NCBI RefSeq assembly: GCF_014200015.1
Contig: NZ_JACHOT010000004.1
Span: 248,001-312,000, forward strand
Source of the DNA: Aminobacter niigataensis
Lineage (GTDB): Bacteria > Pseudomonadota > Alphaproteobacteria > Rhizobiales > Rhizobiaceae
Reading direction: 5' to 3'
DNA: 64,000 nucleotides
In this document: positions 53,675 to 64,000 of the stretch, piece by piece
Layout of the letters: every line of letters begins with the position of its first letter
Position numbering within the stretch: the stretch's first letter is position 1
Translations under genes and position numbers: made by a program
The notes under the pieces: model-generated
The model's input: only the letters and a program-made list of their open reading frames with translations
Told to the model about the DNA's origin: nothing
Database searches by the model: none

Positions 53675-54638
53675 AAAACAGCAGCGACGACAGCTTGCGC
53701 CGCGTCGCCAGCGTCACCTCGTCGGTGAAGCCCCAGGCTTCGAACAGCTTGAGCAGCTGGGCCCTTGCGCCGTCGTCGTTCCAGGTCCGGTCGGCCTTGA
53801 CGATGGCGAGCAGGCTGTCGGCCGCCTCGGTGCGCTGCCCGTTTGCATTCTGGATCATGGCGAGATCGAAGCGCGCCTGGTGATCCCCGGGGTTCTGCGC
53901 CAGCCGCCGCTCCAACTCGGCGGAATCGCCGAGGGCGGCGGCCTCCTCCGCAAGCGTTATCCTGGCACGCACGGAAGCCAGTGCCGGCGCATCCTGCTTG
54001 CCTTCGGGCGCACGCGCCAGCACCTCGTTTGCACCGGCAACATCGCCGGCCTCGAAGAGGATCTCGGCAAGCGCCGCGATGGCATCGAGGTTGTCGGGGG
54101 CCTGCTCGAGCACGGCGTCATAGATCTGCACCGCGGTCTGCAGGTCGCCTGCGTCGCGCGCCTCGGCGGCTGCGGCAAGCGCTTCGGCGATCTGCGGCTG
54201 GCCGCCATCCTTGCCGGCGACCTTGTCGATGAAGTCGCGGATCTGGCTCTCGGGCACGGCACCCATGAAGCCGTCCACCGGCTGGCCGTCCTTGAAGGCG
54301 ATGACCGCGGGGATCGACTGGATGCCGAGCTGACCGGCAATCGCGGGATGATCGTCGATGTTCATCTTGACGAGCTTGACGCGGCCACCCGCAGCCTGGA
54401 CGACGCGCTCGATCACCGGCGTCAGCTGCTTGCACGGGCCGCACCATGGCGCCCAGAAGTCGACCAGCACCGGCTGGTTGCGCGATTCCTGGATGACGTC
54501 GGCGCTGAAGGCAGCGGTCGTCGTGTCCTTGATCAGATCGGCCGCCGGTGCAGCACCGCCGGCGGGGGCGCCGCCAAACTGTACGTTCGTGGCATACTGG
54601 CTGCTTATGCCGCCGAAGGGGTTGTTCTCGTTGCTCAT
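53670..54638 (-). CDS. thioredoxin-TPR protein, CnoX-like chaperedoxin
   Basis: A 322-residue protein: thioredoxin domain (about 30-140) with the active site WCGPCK, then TPR-like helices (about 150-310) as in E. coli YbbN/CnoX. CnoX acts as a redox chaperone that protects GroEL substrates. The active-site CGPC is intact here, unlike E. coli CnoX, whose first Cys is lost. The start at 54638 follows the family (MSNENNPFGG). Confidence 0.92.
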   Translation of the reverse strand: MSNENNPFGGISSQYATNVQFGGAPAGGAAPAADLIKDTTTAAFSADVIQESRNQPVLVDFWAPWCGPCKQLTPVIERVVQAAGGRVKLVKMNIDDHPAIAGQLGIQSIPAVIAFKDGQPVDGFMGAVPESQIRDFIDKVAGKDGGQPQIAEALAAAAEARDAGDLQTAVQIYDAVLEQAPDNLDAIAALAEILFEAGDVAGANEVLARAPEGKQDAPALASVRARITLAEEAAALGDSAELERRLAQNPGDHQARFDLAMIQNANGQRTEAADSLLAIVKADRTWNDDGARAQLLKLFEAWGFTDEVTLATRRKLSSLLFS

Positions 54639-54711
54639 ACTGGTTCTTCCGCTGTGTATTCTGTGCCCATCGGCCACCCGACCGCGCCGCTGTCAGGCCA
54701 CCATGTGGCGA

Positions 54712-55224
54712 TCAGCCGGTGACTTTCAAGATAACAGGATCGTGGCCGGTTGCCTTGACGAAATGCAACAGGTCGGCGGCCGCGATCGAGGTTGTCGCCT
54801 CATTGGTCAGCGGGTGGGCGTTGATCACGGCGTTTTCCATCAGGGCGCTGTCGAGCACCAGCCTGACCCTGCCCGACGTGTCGTTAATCAGCCCGAAGAC
54901 GGTCACTGCGCCCGGGGCGACGCCGAGGAGTTCCATCAGCGCCTCCGGCTTGCCGAAGGAGACACGGCTCGACGCGCCGATCAGGTGATGGATCTGCTTG
55001 AGGTCGACGCTGGCTTCTTCATCGACGGTAACGAGGAAGAAGCTGTCTTTCTTGTCCTTGAGGAACAGGTTCTTGGTGTGGCCGCCGGGAATCGTCCCCC
55101 GCAGCGCCTGCGAATCGGCGACGGTGTAGAGTGGCGGGTGCTCGTGCGTCCGGACGGCGATGCCGAGCGTGTCGAGGAAGGCGAGTAGCTCGGCCTTGGT
55201 CCTGGGATTCGTCGCGCCGGTCAT
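54712..55224 (-). CDS. ProX/YbaK-type aminoacyl-tRNA deacylase
   Basis: A 170-residue YbaK-fold editing protein. The conserved Lys of the active site lies in HTKNLFLKDKK; other motifs: HEHPPLYTVADSQALRGTIPG and HPLTNEATTSI. It matches the ProX group (freestanding deacylase of Ala-tRNA(Pro)) rather than YbaK proper. It is upstream of the thioredoxin gene on the same strand. The start at 55224 has no strong ribosome site visible. Confidence 0.9.
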   Translation of the reverse strand: MTGATNPRTKAELLAFLDTLGIAVRTHEHPPLYTVADSQALRGTIPGGHTKNLFLKDKKDSFFLVTVDEEASVDLKQIHHLIGASSRVSFGKPEALMELLGVAPGAVTVFGLINDTSGRVRLVLDSALMENAVINAHPLTNEATTSIAAADLLHFVKATGHDPVILKVTG

Positions 55225-55438
55225 GGCCGCCTTCGTCAAAATTGTTCGATTGCAGGGTTTATGGGCAAAGCCCGGCGCCAAGACAAGCCCGGCCACCGCT
55301 TCCCCAGGCGTTCATTTCGCGGAAATCCGGGCTTTGCCGGGGTGCGGAGGAAGAGCTGAAAAAAGATCGCGATTTGCCTGTTGCATTCGCCGCGAGCATC
55401 GGCCATATAGGCGCCGTTGCGGTGACGAGCCGCGGCGA

Positions 55439-55513
55439 GCGGGTGTAGCTCAGGGGTAGAGCACAACCTTGCCAAGGTTGGGGTCGAGCGTTCGAATCGC
55501 TTCACCCGCTCCA
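55439..55513 (+). tRNA. tRNA-Gly, anticodon GCC
   Basis: Acceptor stem GCGGGTG / CACCCGC, discriminator T, encoded CCA. Anticodon stem CAACC/GGTTG with loop TTGCCAA, so anticodon GCC (glycine). D arm GCTCAGGGGTAGAGC and T arm with GTTCGAATC are present. A hairpin terminator follows. Confidence 0.96.
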
Positions 55514-55525
55514 AATATCCCACGA

Positions 55526-55556
55526 AAAAGGCCGCGGTTCTCCGCGGCCTTCGTCG
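55526..55556. terminator. bidirectional intrinsic terminator
   Basis: Stem AGGCCGCGG-TTCT-CCGCGGCCT. Plus side: TCGTCGTTTT after the stem. Minus side: TTTTTCGTG after the stem. It ends the tRNA transcript and the minus-strand fucose operon (last stop at 55649). Confidence 0.8.
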
Positions 55557-55648
55557 TTTTCGGGCTTTGAAGAAAGCCCGTTCGAAGCTGCACTTAGCAA
55601 TCGAGGCGCCGAAGTGCCGGCAACGATGGCGCGGTGCCGTGCGGGATT

Positions 55649-57714
<2,066 letters not shown>

Positions 57715-57730
57715 GGTCTGGGGTCCTCAC

Positions 57731-57772
57731 AGCATGATCCCGAAAAGTTGCAGACTTTTCGGACAAGATCAG
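57731..57772. repeat. rhizobial palindromic repeat
   Basis: AGCATGATC, then CCGAAAAGT-N5-ACTTTTCGG (57740-57762), then ACAAGATC. This is the well-known AGCATGATCCCGAAAAG-type intergenic repeat of rhizobia. It lies in the fuc operon between the dehydratase and hydrolase genes, a 123-base gap. Confidence 0.8.
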
Positions 57773-57837
57773 GCGACTAAAACGAGAGCTCGGGGCGAGA
57801 TGGCGGCTCAAGGAGACGTCGTCTCGCACCAATGGGT

Positions 57838-58692
57838 TCAGGCGGCGACGACGTGCTGCCTCTGGATGCCGAGGCCTTCGATGCCGAGCGACATCGTCTG
57901 GCCGGCCTTGAGATAGACAGGCGGCTTCTGGCCGAGGCCGACGCCGGGCGGGGTGCCGGTGGAAATGACGTCGCCGGACTGCAGGCTCATGAAGCGGCTG
58001 AGATAGGCGACGACCTGCTGCACGGAGAAGATCATGGTCCTGGTCGAGCCGTCCTGGAAGCGCTTGCCGTCGACGTCGAGCCACATCTTGAGGTTCTGCG
58101 GATCGGCGATCTCGTCGGCGGTCACCATCCAGGGGCCGGTCGGGCCGAAGGTGTCGCAGCCCTTGCCCTTGTCCCAGGTGCCGCCGCGCTCGATCTGGTA
58201 TTCGCGCTCGGAGACGTCGTTGACGACGCAATAGCCGGCGACGTGGCTCATGGCGTCGGCCTCGTCGATGTAGCGGCCGGGCTTGCCGATGACGACGCCG
58301 AGCTCGACCTCCCAGTCGGTCTTGAGCGAGCCGCGGGGGATCTCGACGTCGTCGTCGGGTCCGACGATGGCCGAGGTCCACTTGTTGAAGACGATGGGTT
58401 CGGCCGGGATGGCGGCGCCGGTTTCGGCGGCGTGGTCGGCATAGTTGAGGCCGATGCAGATGAACTTGCCGATGCGACCGACACAGGCGCCGAGGCGCAG
58501 GTCCTGCTGCGGCGTGCCGACGACCAGCGGCAAGGTCTCGGGGTCGATGCCGCGGAGGCGGGCAAGGCCTTCGGGCGCCAGCGCCTCGCCGGCTATGTCG
58601 TCGACGATGCCGGAGAGGTCACGGACGCGGCCGGACGTGTCGAGGATGCCGGGCTTTTCGTTGCCCTTGGGGCCGTAACGGAGCAGTTTCAT
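57838..58692 (-). CDS. fumarylacetoacetate hydrolase family protein, likely 2,4-diketo-3-deoxy-L-fuconate hydrolase
   Basis: A 284-residue FAH-family hydrolase: FICIGLNYADHAAETG, metal ligands in DWEVELGVVIGK (ExE) and VNDVSERE, and SGDVISTGTPPGVGLG. In this operon it fits the final cleavage of 2,4-diketo-3-deoxy-L-fuconate to pyruvate and lactate. AGGGTGACTTCA precedes the start at 58692. Confidence 0.88.
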   Translation of the reverse strand: MKLLRYGPKGNEKPGILDTSGRVRDLSGIVDDIAGEALAPEGLARLRGIDPETLPLVVGTPQQDLRLGACVGRIGKFICIGLNYADHAAETGAAIPAEPIVFNKWTSAIVGPDDDVEIPRGSLKTDWEVELGVVIGKPGRYIDEADAMSHVAGYCVVNDVSEREYQIERGGTWDKGKGCDTFGPTGPWMVTADEIADPQNLKMWLDVDGKRFQDGSTRTMIFSVQQVVAYLSRFMSLQSGDVISTGTPPGVGLGQKPPVYLKAGQTMSLGIEGLGIQRQHVVAA

Positions 58693-58756
58693 TGAAGTCA
58701 CCCTGGTTGAGAAAGCCGGAGGCGGCGAACCGCCTCCGGAGATGTCGGGATCGTGG

Positions 58757-59704
58757 TCAGTCGTACAGCACGGCTGCGATGTCGGGCTGGTCGATGTTCG
58801 ACTTGTCGTAGTAATAGAAACCGGTGTCGATGTTCTTCTCGACCGCTTCGCCCTTGGCCGCCTTTACGGCCGCTTCGACGGTTTTGTAGCCGATGCCGAC
58901 CGGGTTCTGGGTGATGGCGCCGGCCATTTCGCCGTCGCGGATCGCCTGCTTCTGCTGGGCACCGGAATCGTAGCCGATGATCACCAGCTTGCGGCCGAGT
59001 TCCTTGGCGCCGTTGACGACGCCGATGGCCGAGCCTTCATTGCCGCCGAACATGCCCTTCAGGTCGGGGTTGGCCTGCAGGATGGCCTTGGTGATCTCGG
59101 TCGACTTGAGATGGTCGCCGCCGCCATATTCGATCGACACGATCTCGACCTTCGGATGGGCCTCCTTCATGCGATTGACGAAGCCGTCGCGCCGGTCGAT
59201 GCCGGTGCGGCTGGTCTGGTCGTGCACCAGCACCGCCACCTTGCCCTCGTCGCCGATCAGTTCGGCCATCTTGTCGGCGGCAAGGGCTGCCGCTGCGATG
59301 TTGTTGGTGGAGGCGGTGGCAACGGGGATGTCGCTGTCGACGCCGGAGTCGAAGGCGACGACCGGGATCTTGGCATCCTTGGCCTGCTGCAGCAGCGGGA
59401 TCGCTGCCTGGCTATCGAGGGCGGCAAAGCCGATCGCCGCCGGCTTCTTGGCAAGGGCCGCTGCCAGCATGTCGATCTGGCGGTCGACCTGGGACTCCGA
59501 ATCTGGACCTTCGAAGGTGACCTCGACGCCGAGATCGGCGGCGGCCTTGTCGGCACCTGCCTTCACGGCCTGCCAGAACTGGTGCTGGAAGCCCTTGGAG
59601 ATCAGCGGGATGTACATCTTGTCCTGGGCCATTGCCATGGTCGAGCCGTAGCCGAGGATCGTCATGGCGCCGAGGGCGCCAAGCACGGTGCGTCTAGTGA
59701 ACAT
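58757..59704 (-). CDS. sugar ABC transporter, periplasmic binding protein (ribose type)
   Basis: A 315-residue exported binding protein. The N-terminal TRRTVLGALGAM signal (cut after AMA-QD) contains a twin-Arg-like pair. The two lobes show GFQHQFWQAVKAGADKAA, AIGFAALDSQAA and GMFGGNEGSAIGVVNGAKELG, as in RbsB/XylF-type sugar binders. Expected ligand L-fucose by context. GGAGGAAAC precedes the ATG. It is followed by the fuc hydrolase gene. Confidence 0.93.
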   Translation of the reverse strand: MFTRRTVLGALGAMTILGYGSTMAMAQDKMYIPLISKGFQHQFWQAVKAGADKAAADLGVEVTFEGPDSESQVDRQIDMLAAALAKKPAAIGFAALDSQAAIPLLQQAKDAKIPVVAFDSGVDSDIPVATASTNNIAAAALAADKMAELIGDEGKVAVLVHDQTSRTGIDRRDGFVNRMKEAHPKVEIVSIEYGGGDHLKSTEITKAILQANPDLKGMFGGNEGSAIGVVNGAKELGRKLVIIGYDSGAQQKQAIRDGEMAGAITQNPVGIGYKTVEAAVKAAKGEAVEKNIDTGFYYYDKSNIDQPDIAAVLYD

Positions 59705-59805
59705 GTTTCCTCCAATTGATCGTTGGTTGATCGTTTCCGTGGGGCGCTTTCGCCCTCTTCTTGATGTTGGCGCAGCACGTCGGCGCTGCGCGAAGCAAGC
59801 TTTCC

Positions 59806-60804
59806 TCAAAGCCCGCGGCGCCGCAGAATGTCGGTGTAGACGGCGAGAATGATGATGAGGCCCGTGACGACGGTCTGCCATTCCTGGGCGACCGAAAGGA
59901 TGCGCAGGCCGTTGGCAAGCACGGAGATGATGAGCGCGCCGATGAGCGTGCCGATGATGGTTCCACGGCCACCGGAGAGCGAGGTGCCGCCGATGACGAC
60001 CGCGGCGATGGCGTCGAGTTCGTAGCCCTGGCCGAGCGCCGGCTGCGCCGAGTTGAGGCGCGAGGCGATCAGCAGTCCGGCGATGCCGCAGATGGCGCCG
60101 GCGAGCGCATAGACGGCGATCTTCCAGCGGTCGGTGTTGACGCCGGAAAGCCGGACCGCCTCCTCGTTGGAGCCGAGTGCAAAGGTAAACCGCCCGAGGA
60201 TGGTGCGCTCGAGGATGAAGCTCGTCGCAATCGCAACGAGAAACAGGATCAGCACGCCGTTGGGGATAGGCAGGCCGGGAATGACGGTGCCGATGAGCGA
60301 GCCCTGCGAGATCTGGGTGAAGCCGGGCGTGCTGTTGAAGTAGATCGGCCGGGTGCCCGAGATGACCAGCGACAGGCCCTTGAGGATCAGCATCATGCCG
60401 AGCGTGGCGATGAAGGGCGGGATCTTGAGCTTGGCGACAAACGTTCCGGAGGCGATGCCGCTTGCCGCGCCGGCCAGGATGGCGGCGAGCACGCCGAGGC
60501 CGAGTGGCATGCCCCATGAGGTCAGCACCACGCCTGCGACGACGGCGCAAAAGGTCATCAGCGTGCCGACCGACAGGTCGATGCCGCCGGTGATGATGAC
60601 AAGCGTCGCCGCAATCGCCAGCACGCCGTTGACCGACGTTGCCTGCAGGATGGCGATGATGTTGGAGGTCTGCATGAAATTGGGCGAGGCGAGGCTGAAG
60701 ACCACGATCAGCGCAATCAGGCTGGCAAAGGCCAGAAGCCTGTGCTGAGCGCCCGAGAAACGCGAGGCGGTCGAGACGTTCGCCGTGGATGCGGTCGCAC
60801 TCAT
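59806..60804 (-). CDS. sugar ABC transporter permease (ribose type)
   Basis: A 332-residue inner-membrane permease with about eight to ten helices. RbsC-type motifs: [17 protein letters not shown] and [32 protein letters not shown]. It pairs with the two-domain ATPase upstream; its start codon overlaps the ATPase stop by four bases. Confidence 0.95.
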   Translation of the reverse strand: MSATASTANVSTASRFSGAQHRLLAFASLIALIVVFSLASPNFMQTSNIIAILQATSVNGVLAIAATLVIITGGIDLSVGTLMTFCAVVAGVVLTSWGMPLGLGVLAAILAGAASGIASGTFVAKLKIPPFIATLGMMLILKGLSLVISGTRPIYFNSTPGFTQISQGSLIGTVIPGLPIPNGVLILFLVAIATSFILERTILGRFTFALGSNEEAVRLSGVNTDRWKIAVYALAGAICGIAGLLIASRLNSAQPALGQGYELDAIAAVVIGGTSLSGGRGTIIGTLIGALIISVLANGLRILSVAQEWQTVVTGLIIILAVYTDILRRRGL

Positions 60805-62345
60805 TTGGCCTCTCCCTTTGCCGGCTTATCTTGTTTGTTGTGGTTGGCGGCCTCGCCGCGAAGCGTGGCGAGATGCATGATCTCTTCCTGGCTGGCGCCG
60901 CCTGAAAGAATGCCGGTCAGCCGGCCCTCGCACATCACGGCGATGCGGTGGCTGAGCCGCAGTATCTCGGGCAGTTCGGACGAGATGACGATGATGGCGC
61001 GGCCCTGCTGGGCCAGTGCGTTCAACAGCTTGTAGATTTCGTTCTTGGCGCCGACATCGATGCCGCGCGTCGGCTCGTCGAAGATCAGCACCTCGCAGTC
61101 GCGCAAAAGCCACTTGGCGATGACGATCTTCTGCTGGTTGCCACCCGAGAGCAGGCGCACCTCCTGCCGGTCGGACGGGGTCTTGATGGCGAGCTGGTCG
61201 ATGTAGCGGCTTGCTGCCTCGTGCATGGCCGACTCGCGCAACAGGCCGCCCGGGCCGGCGAAGCGGGACAGGCTCGCCAGCACGACGTTGTTGCGCACGT
61301 CCATGCCGGTGGCGAGGCCGAAATGTTTGCGGTCCTCGGAGAGGTAGCCAATGCCGGCGCGCACGGCGTCCTGCGGCATGCGGATGTCGACCTTCTTGCC
61401 GTGCACGAAGATGTCGCCGCTGTCGCGGCGGTCGGCTCCGAATATGGCGCGGGCGACCTCGGTGCGCCCGGCCCCCATCAGGCCGGCAAAGCCGAGGATC
61501 TCGCCCTTGCGGACGGAGAACGAAACGTCGCGGATGACCGCGCCGCGATTGAGATTCCTGACCTCGAGTACGACCTCCGCGTTCGAATGGTCGGGCACTT
61601 CAGGGCGATCCTCGGTGAGCGCGCGCCCGACCATCATCGAGATGATCTTTTCCACCGGCGTGTCGGCGGCAGGGACGGTGCCGATATATTCGCCATCGCG
61701 CATGACGGTGACGCGGTCGGCGATGCGCTTGAGTTCGTCCATCTTGTGCGAGATGTAGACGATGCCGACACCCTCGGCCTTGAGCCTGGCGATGATGGCG
61801 AAGAGCTCGTTGATCTCGGCGTCGTTCAGCGCCGCCGTCGGCTCGTCCATGATCAACACGCGCGAGCGGTAGGACAGCGCCTTGGCGATCTCGACCATCT
61901 GCTGGCGGGCGATGGTCAGCCCGCCGACCAACGTGCGCGGGTCGAGCTTGAGATGCATGCTGGCGAAGATTTCGGCGGCATCGGCATTGAGCTTCGCCTC
62001 GTCGAGCAAAAGTCCCGCGGCCTTGCGCGGCTCGCGGCCGATGAACATGTTCTGCGCCGCGGTCAGATGCGGCATCAGGTTGAGTTCCTGATGGATGATG
62101 CCGATGCCGAGGTCCTGGGCCTGGCGCGGCGAGTTGACCTCGACCGGCTTGCCGTCGAGCAGGATTTCCCCGCCGTCGCGGCGGTAGATGCCGGCGAGGA
62201 TCTTCATCATCGTCGACTTGCCGGCGCCGTTCTCGCCCATCAGGGCGTGGACCTCGCCTGCGCGCAGGTCGAGTTGGGCATTGTGCAGCGCGCGCACGCC
62301 GGGGAAGGATTTCTCGATGTCCTTCATCGAGACGAGGGCGTTCAT
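60801..62345 (-). CDS. sugar ABC transporter ATP-binding protein (two ATPase domains)
   Basis: A 514-residue RbsA/MglA-type ATPase. Domain 1: Walker [10 protein letters not shown], Walker [11 protein letters not shown]; domain 2: signature [15 protein letters not shown], Walker [13 protein letters not shown]. Domain 1 has the degenerate signature normal for the family ([18 protein letters not shown]). It energises L-fucose import by context. Its start overlaps the upstream lactonase gene by four bases (ATGA). Confidence 0.95.
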   Translation of the reverse strand: MNALVSMKDIEKSFPGVRALHNAQLDLRAGEVHALMGENGAGKSTMMKILAGIYRRDGGEILLDGKPVEVNSPRQAQDLGIGIIHQELNLMPHLTAAQNMFIGREPRKAAGLLLDEAKLNADAAEIFASMHLKLDPRTLVGGLTIARQQMVEIAKALSYRSRVLIMDEPTAALNDAEINELFAIIARLKAEGVGIVYISHKMDELKRIADRVTVMRDGEYIGTVPAADTPVEKIISMMVGRALTEDRPEVPDHSNAEVVLEVRNLNRGAVIRDVSFSVRKGEILGFAGLMGAGRTEVARAIFGADRRDSGDIFVHGKKVDIRMPQDAVRAGIGYLSEDRKHFGLATGMDVRNNVVLASLSRFAGPGGLLRESAMHEAASRYIDQLAIKTPSDRQEVRLLSGGNQQKIVIAKWLLRDCEVLIFDEPTRGIDVGAKNEIYKLLNALAQQGRAIIVISSELPEILRLSHRIAVMCEGRLTGILSGGASQEEIMHLATLRGEAANHNKQDKPAKGEAK

Positions 62346-63226
62346 GCGCGTCCTCCTTCGATACCGTAGAAGCGTGCTGCGGTGCCGCCGAGGATCGCTG
62401 CGCGTTGCGACTGGCCGAGGCTCTGGAGCAGGCGTTCGGTTACCTCGTCCCAGAAGGGGAAGGACGCTGCCAGGGTCAGCACCGGCCAATCCGAGCCCCA
62501 GATCAGGCGATCCGGCCCGAACCAGGTGAGCAGGCTGTCGACGGTGGGGCGGAGGGCTTCGGCGGCAGCCTTCGGCGTCGTCCTCAACTCCGCCGGCAGT
62601 TCGGTCAGCAGGCCGGACAGCTTGCAGCACAGATGCGGGTGGCCCGACAGTTCGGCCATGCCGAACTTCCACATGGCATGGCGCGGGTCGTCGGTCGGTG
62701 CGGCGAAGGCGGGTTTCGCGGCGTGGTCGATGACGACAGGCAGGTCGGGATGCGTCTCGACGAAATGCCTGAGCGACTGCAGGTGCTGCGGCAGGACCAG
62801 CGCGTCGAAACGCAGGCCGAGGCGCTTCAGCGCGGCGACGGCTTTTCCGCTGGGACGGGTGGCGATCCAGTCGATGTCCTCCAGGTCCTGCAGCATCGGC
62901 CGCACGCCCTTGAACAAAGGATTTTTTGCGAAGTTTTCCAGGGAAGCGACGCTTTCGGCTGACGACAGGTCGACCCAGCCGACGATTCCGGCGACGGCCT
63001 TGTCGTTGCGGCCCTGGTCGAGCAGGAACAACGTTTCAGCTTCGGTGGGGGCTGCCTGGACGAGGATGCGCCTGGCGATTCCGGCCGCCTCGGCCAGCGG
63101 GCGCATCTCGGCCGGACCGAAGTCGCGGTAGATCGGGGCGAGGTGGGCGGCGCCAGGCGTCAGCCAGCCGTAATCGCCGCGCTGGAGCGTCCAGTAGTGG
63201 CAGTGGCCGTCGATCCTTTCGATCAT
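62342..63226 (-). CDS. amidohydrolase, likely L-fuconolactonase
   Basis: A 294-residue amidohydrolase-2 protein: metal motif GHCHYW at the N-terminus, [36 protein letters not shown] and [12 protein letters not shown]. Close in motif to L-fuconolactonases, which open L-fuconolactone to L-fuconate. It follows the SDR gene by 14 bases. Confidence 0.9.
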   Translation of the reverse strand: MIERIDGHCHYWTLQRGDYGWLTPGAAHLAPIYRDFGPAEMRPLAEAAGIARRILVQAAPTEAETLFLLDQGRNDKAVAGIVGWVDLSSAESVASLENFAKNPLFKGVRPMLQDLEDIDWIATRPSGKAVAALKRLGLRFDALVLPQHLQSLRHFVETHPDLPVVIDHAAKPAFAAPTDDPRHAMWKFGMAELSGHPHLCCKLSGLLTELPAELRTTPKAAAEALRPTVDSLLTWFGPDRLIWGSDWPVLTLAASFPFWDEVTERLLQSLGQSQRAAILGGTAARFYGIEGGRA

Positions 63227-63240
63227 GGCCGCCGCTCCGC

Positions 63241-63990
63241 CTAGATGGTGACGCCGCCGTCGACCAGGACGGCCTGGCCGGTGACGAAGCGGGATTCGTC
63301 GGACAATAGGTAGACGACCAGCGGCGCGATGTCGTCGACGGTGGCGAGCCGGCCGATGGGCTGGCGGGCGATGAAATCCTTCTCGGCCTGCACGGGATCG
63401 GCGGCGGCAGCGATGCGGCCGCGCAGCGAGGGCGTGTCGACGGTTCCGGGGCAGAGCGCGTTGCAGCGGACGCCGCGGCGGACATAGTCGGCGGCCATGC
63501 CTTTGGTGAAGCCGATCACCGCCGCCTTGGTGGCGCCGTAGAGCAGCCGGTTGGGGAAGCCTTTGATCGACGAGGCCATGGAGGCCATGTTGAGGATCGA
63601 CACGGCGCCGGTCTTTTCCGCCTGCTCCAGCATGCCGGGCAGGAAGGCGCGGGTCGTGCGGTACATGCTCTTGACGTTGAGGTCGAAGCTGAAATCCCAG
63701 TCCTCGTCGCTGCAGTCCATGATCGTGCCGTTGTGGACGAAGCCGGCGCAGTTGAAGAGGCCGTCGAGTGCTGGCTGCTGCCTGGCAAAGGCGGCGACTG
63801 CCGCGCCGTCGCGCACGTCGAGACGATGGGTCTCGATGCCCGTGCTCTCGGCCGACAGGGCTTTCAGGGCATCGTCATTGATGTCGGTGGCGACGACGTG
63901 GGCGCCCTCTTTGGCGCAGGCCAGCGCGCTGGCGCGGCCGATGCCCTGGGCAGCGGCGGAAATGAAAATGCGTTTCCGGCTTAGTCGCAT
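63241..63990 (-). CDS. SDR oxidoreductase, likely 2-keto-3-deoxy-L-fuconate dehydrogenase
   Basis: A 249-residue short-chain dehydrogenase. The nucleotide motif ISAAAQGIGRASALACAKEGAHVVATDIN is that of the DHRS6/BDH2-like subgroup, which includes 2-keto-3-deoxy-L-fuconate dehydrogenases. Catalytic YGATKAA (YxxxK) and GGVTI end follow. It oxidises 2-keto-3-deoxy-L-fuconate to the 2,4-diketo acid. First gene of the operon within the window; the promoter lies outside. Confidence 0.88.
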   Translation of the reverse strand: MRLSRKRIFISAAAQGIGRASALACAKEGAHVVATDINDDALKALSAESTGIETHRLDVRDGAAVAAFARQQPALDGLFNCAGFVHNGTIMDCSDEDWDFSFDLNVKSMYRTTRAFLPGMLEQAEKTGAVSILNMASMASSIKGFPNRLLYGATKAAVIGFTKGMAADYVRRGVRCNALCPGTVDTPSLRGRIAAAADPVQAEKDFIARQPIGRLATVDDIAPLVVYLLSDESRFVTGQAVLVDGGVTI

Positions 63991-64000
63991 AACCGTCGCT

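Noticed and set aside
60948-62369. 470-codon plus-strand frame opposite the sugar ABC ATPase
   Set aside because: Antisense shadow; the minus strand has complete Walker and signature motifs.

Overview
The window is a GC-rich chromosomal segment of an alphaproteobacterium of the Rhizobiales, most like the Mesorhizobium/Aminobacter group. The supporting signs are the gene content (DUF1236, DUF2189, DUF1737, DUF2270 and BacA-like ABC families), alphaproteobacterial regulatory sites (LexA GTTC-N7-GTTC, RirA-type TGA-N9-TCA, RpoE2/EcfG-type GGAAC-N18-TT) and short dispersed palindromes typical of rhizobial chromosomes. It looks like core chromosome with small accessory patches. I see no prophage, insertion sequence, CRISPR array, rRNA or origin.

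Layout. 1-16.9 kb holds mostly housekeeping genes: the 3' part of tex, argG, a lytic transglycosylase, an amine oxidase, a stress-type DUF1236 protein, a PAS-GGDEF-EAL protein, ffh-aroQ-rpsP, a cupin, a bestrophin-like channel, a glycosyltransferase and asd. 16.9-24.6 kb holds a BacA-like ABC exporter/importer, leuB, a VapBC toxin-antitoxin pair, a RidA protein, a secreted protein with an Ivy-like CxPHxC motif, and leuD. 24.8-28.7 kb is a ferric-siderophore ABC importer with a RirA-type box. 28.7-38.5 kb is a mixed metabolic/regulatory stretch: aldo/keto reductase, MFS exporter with divergent LysR regulator, ArsR-SRPBCC pair, BBE-type flavoprotein, and a porin with an overlapping serine hydrolase. 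38.5-43.6 kb holds an ECF41-type sigma factor with its carboxymuconolactone decarboxylase partner, a frameshifted DUF2189 gene, cspA and an unrecognised secreted protein. 43.9-52.7 kb holds an amino-acid-oxidase-like flavoprotein, a CitE-like lyase and the SOS mutasome imuA-imuB-dnaE2. 52.7-55.6 kb holds Trm112, a LonSB protein, a CnoX-like thioredoxin, a ProX-type deacylase and tRNA-Gly(GCC). 55.6-64 kb is one minus-strand operon for non-phosphorylative L-fucose catabolism with its own ribose-type ABC importer.

How genes work together. The last 8.3 kb can be read as a whole pathway: uptake, L-fucose dehydrogenase, fuconolactonase, fuconate dehydratase, 2-keto-3-deoxy-fuconate dehydrogenase and a diketo-acid hydrolase. 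imuA/imuB/dnaE2 form the damage-inducible mutagenesis cassette. leuB, leuD and asd are amino-acid biosynthesis genes on the same strand but separated by other genes.

The most interesting unexplained signals are: (1) a 44-codon leader ORF upstream of asd whose last 13 codons are almost all Thr, Lys and Met, the end products of the aspartate pathway, followed by competing hairpins, which suggests transcription or translation attenuation; (2) two opposed ECF41-like promoters between the sigma gene and its partner; (3) a promoter plus terminator that define an unnamed RNA of about 110 nt upstream of ffh; (4) a triple palindrome array between a flavoprotein gene and a CitE-like lyase gene; (5) an orphan minus-strand terminator near cspA. 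All were read by eye; no similarity search or folding was run.
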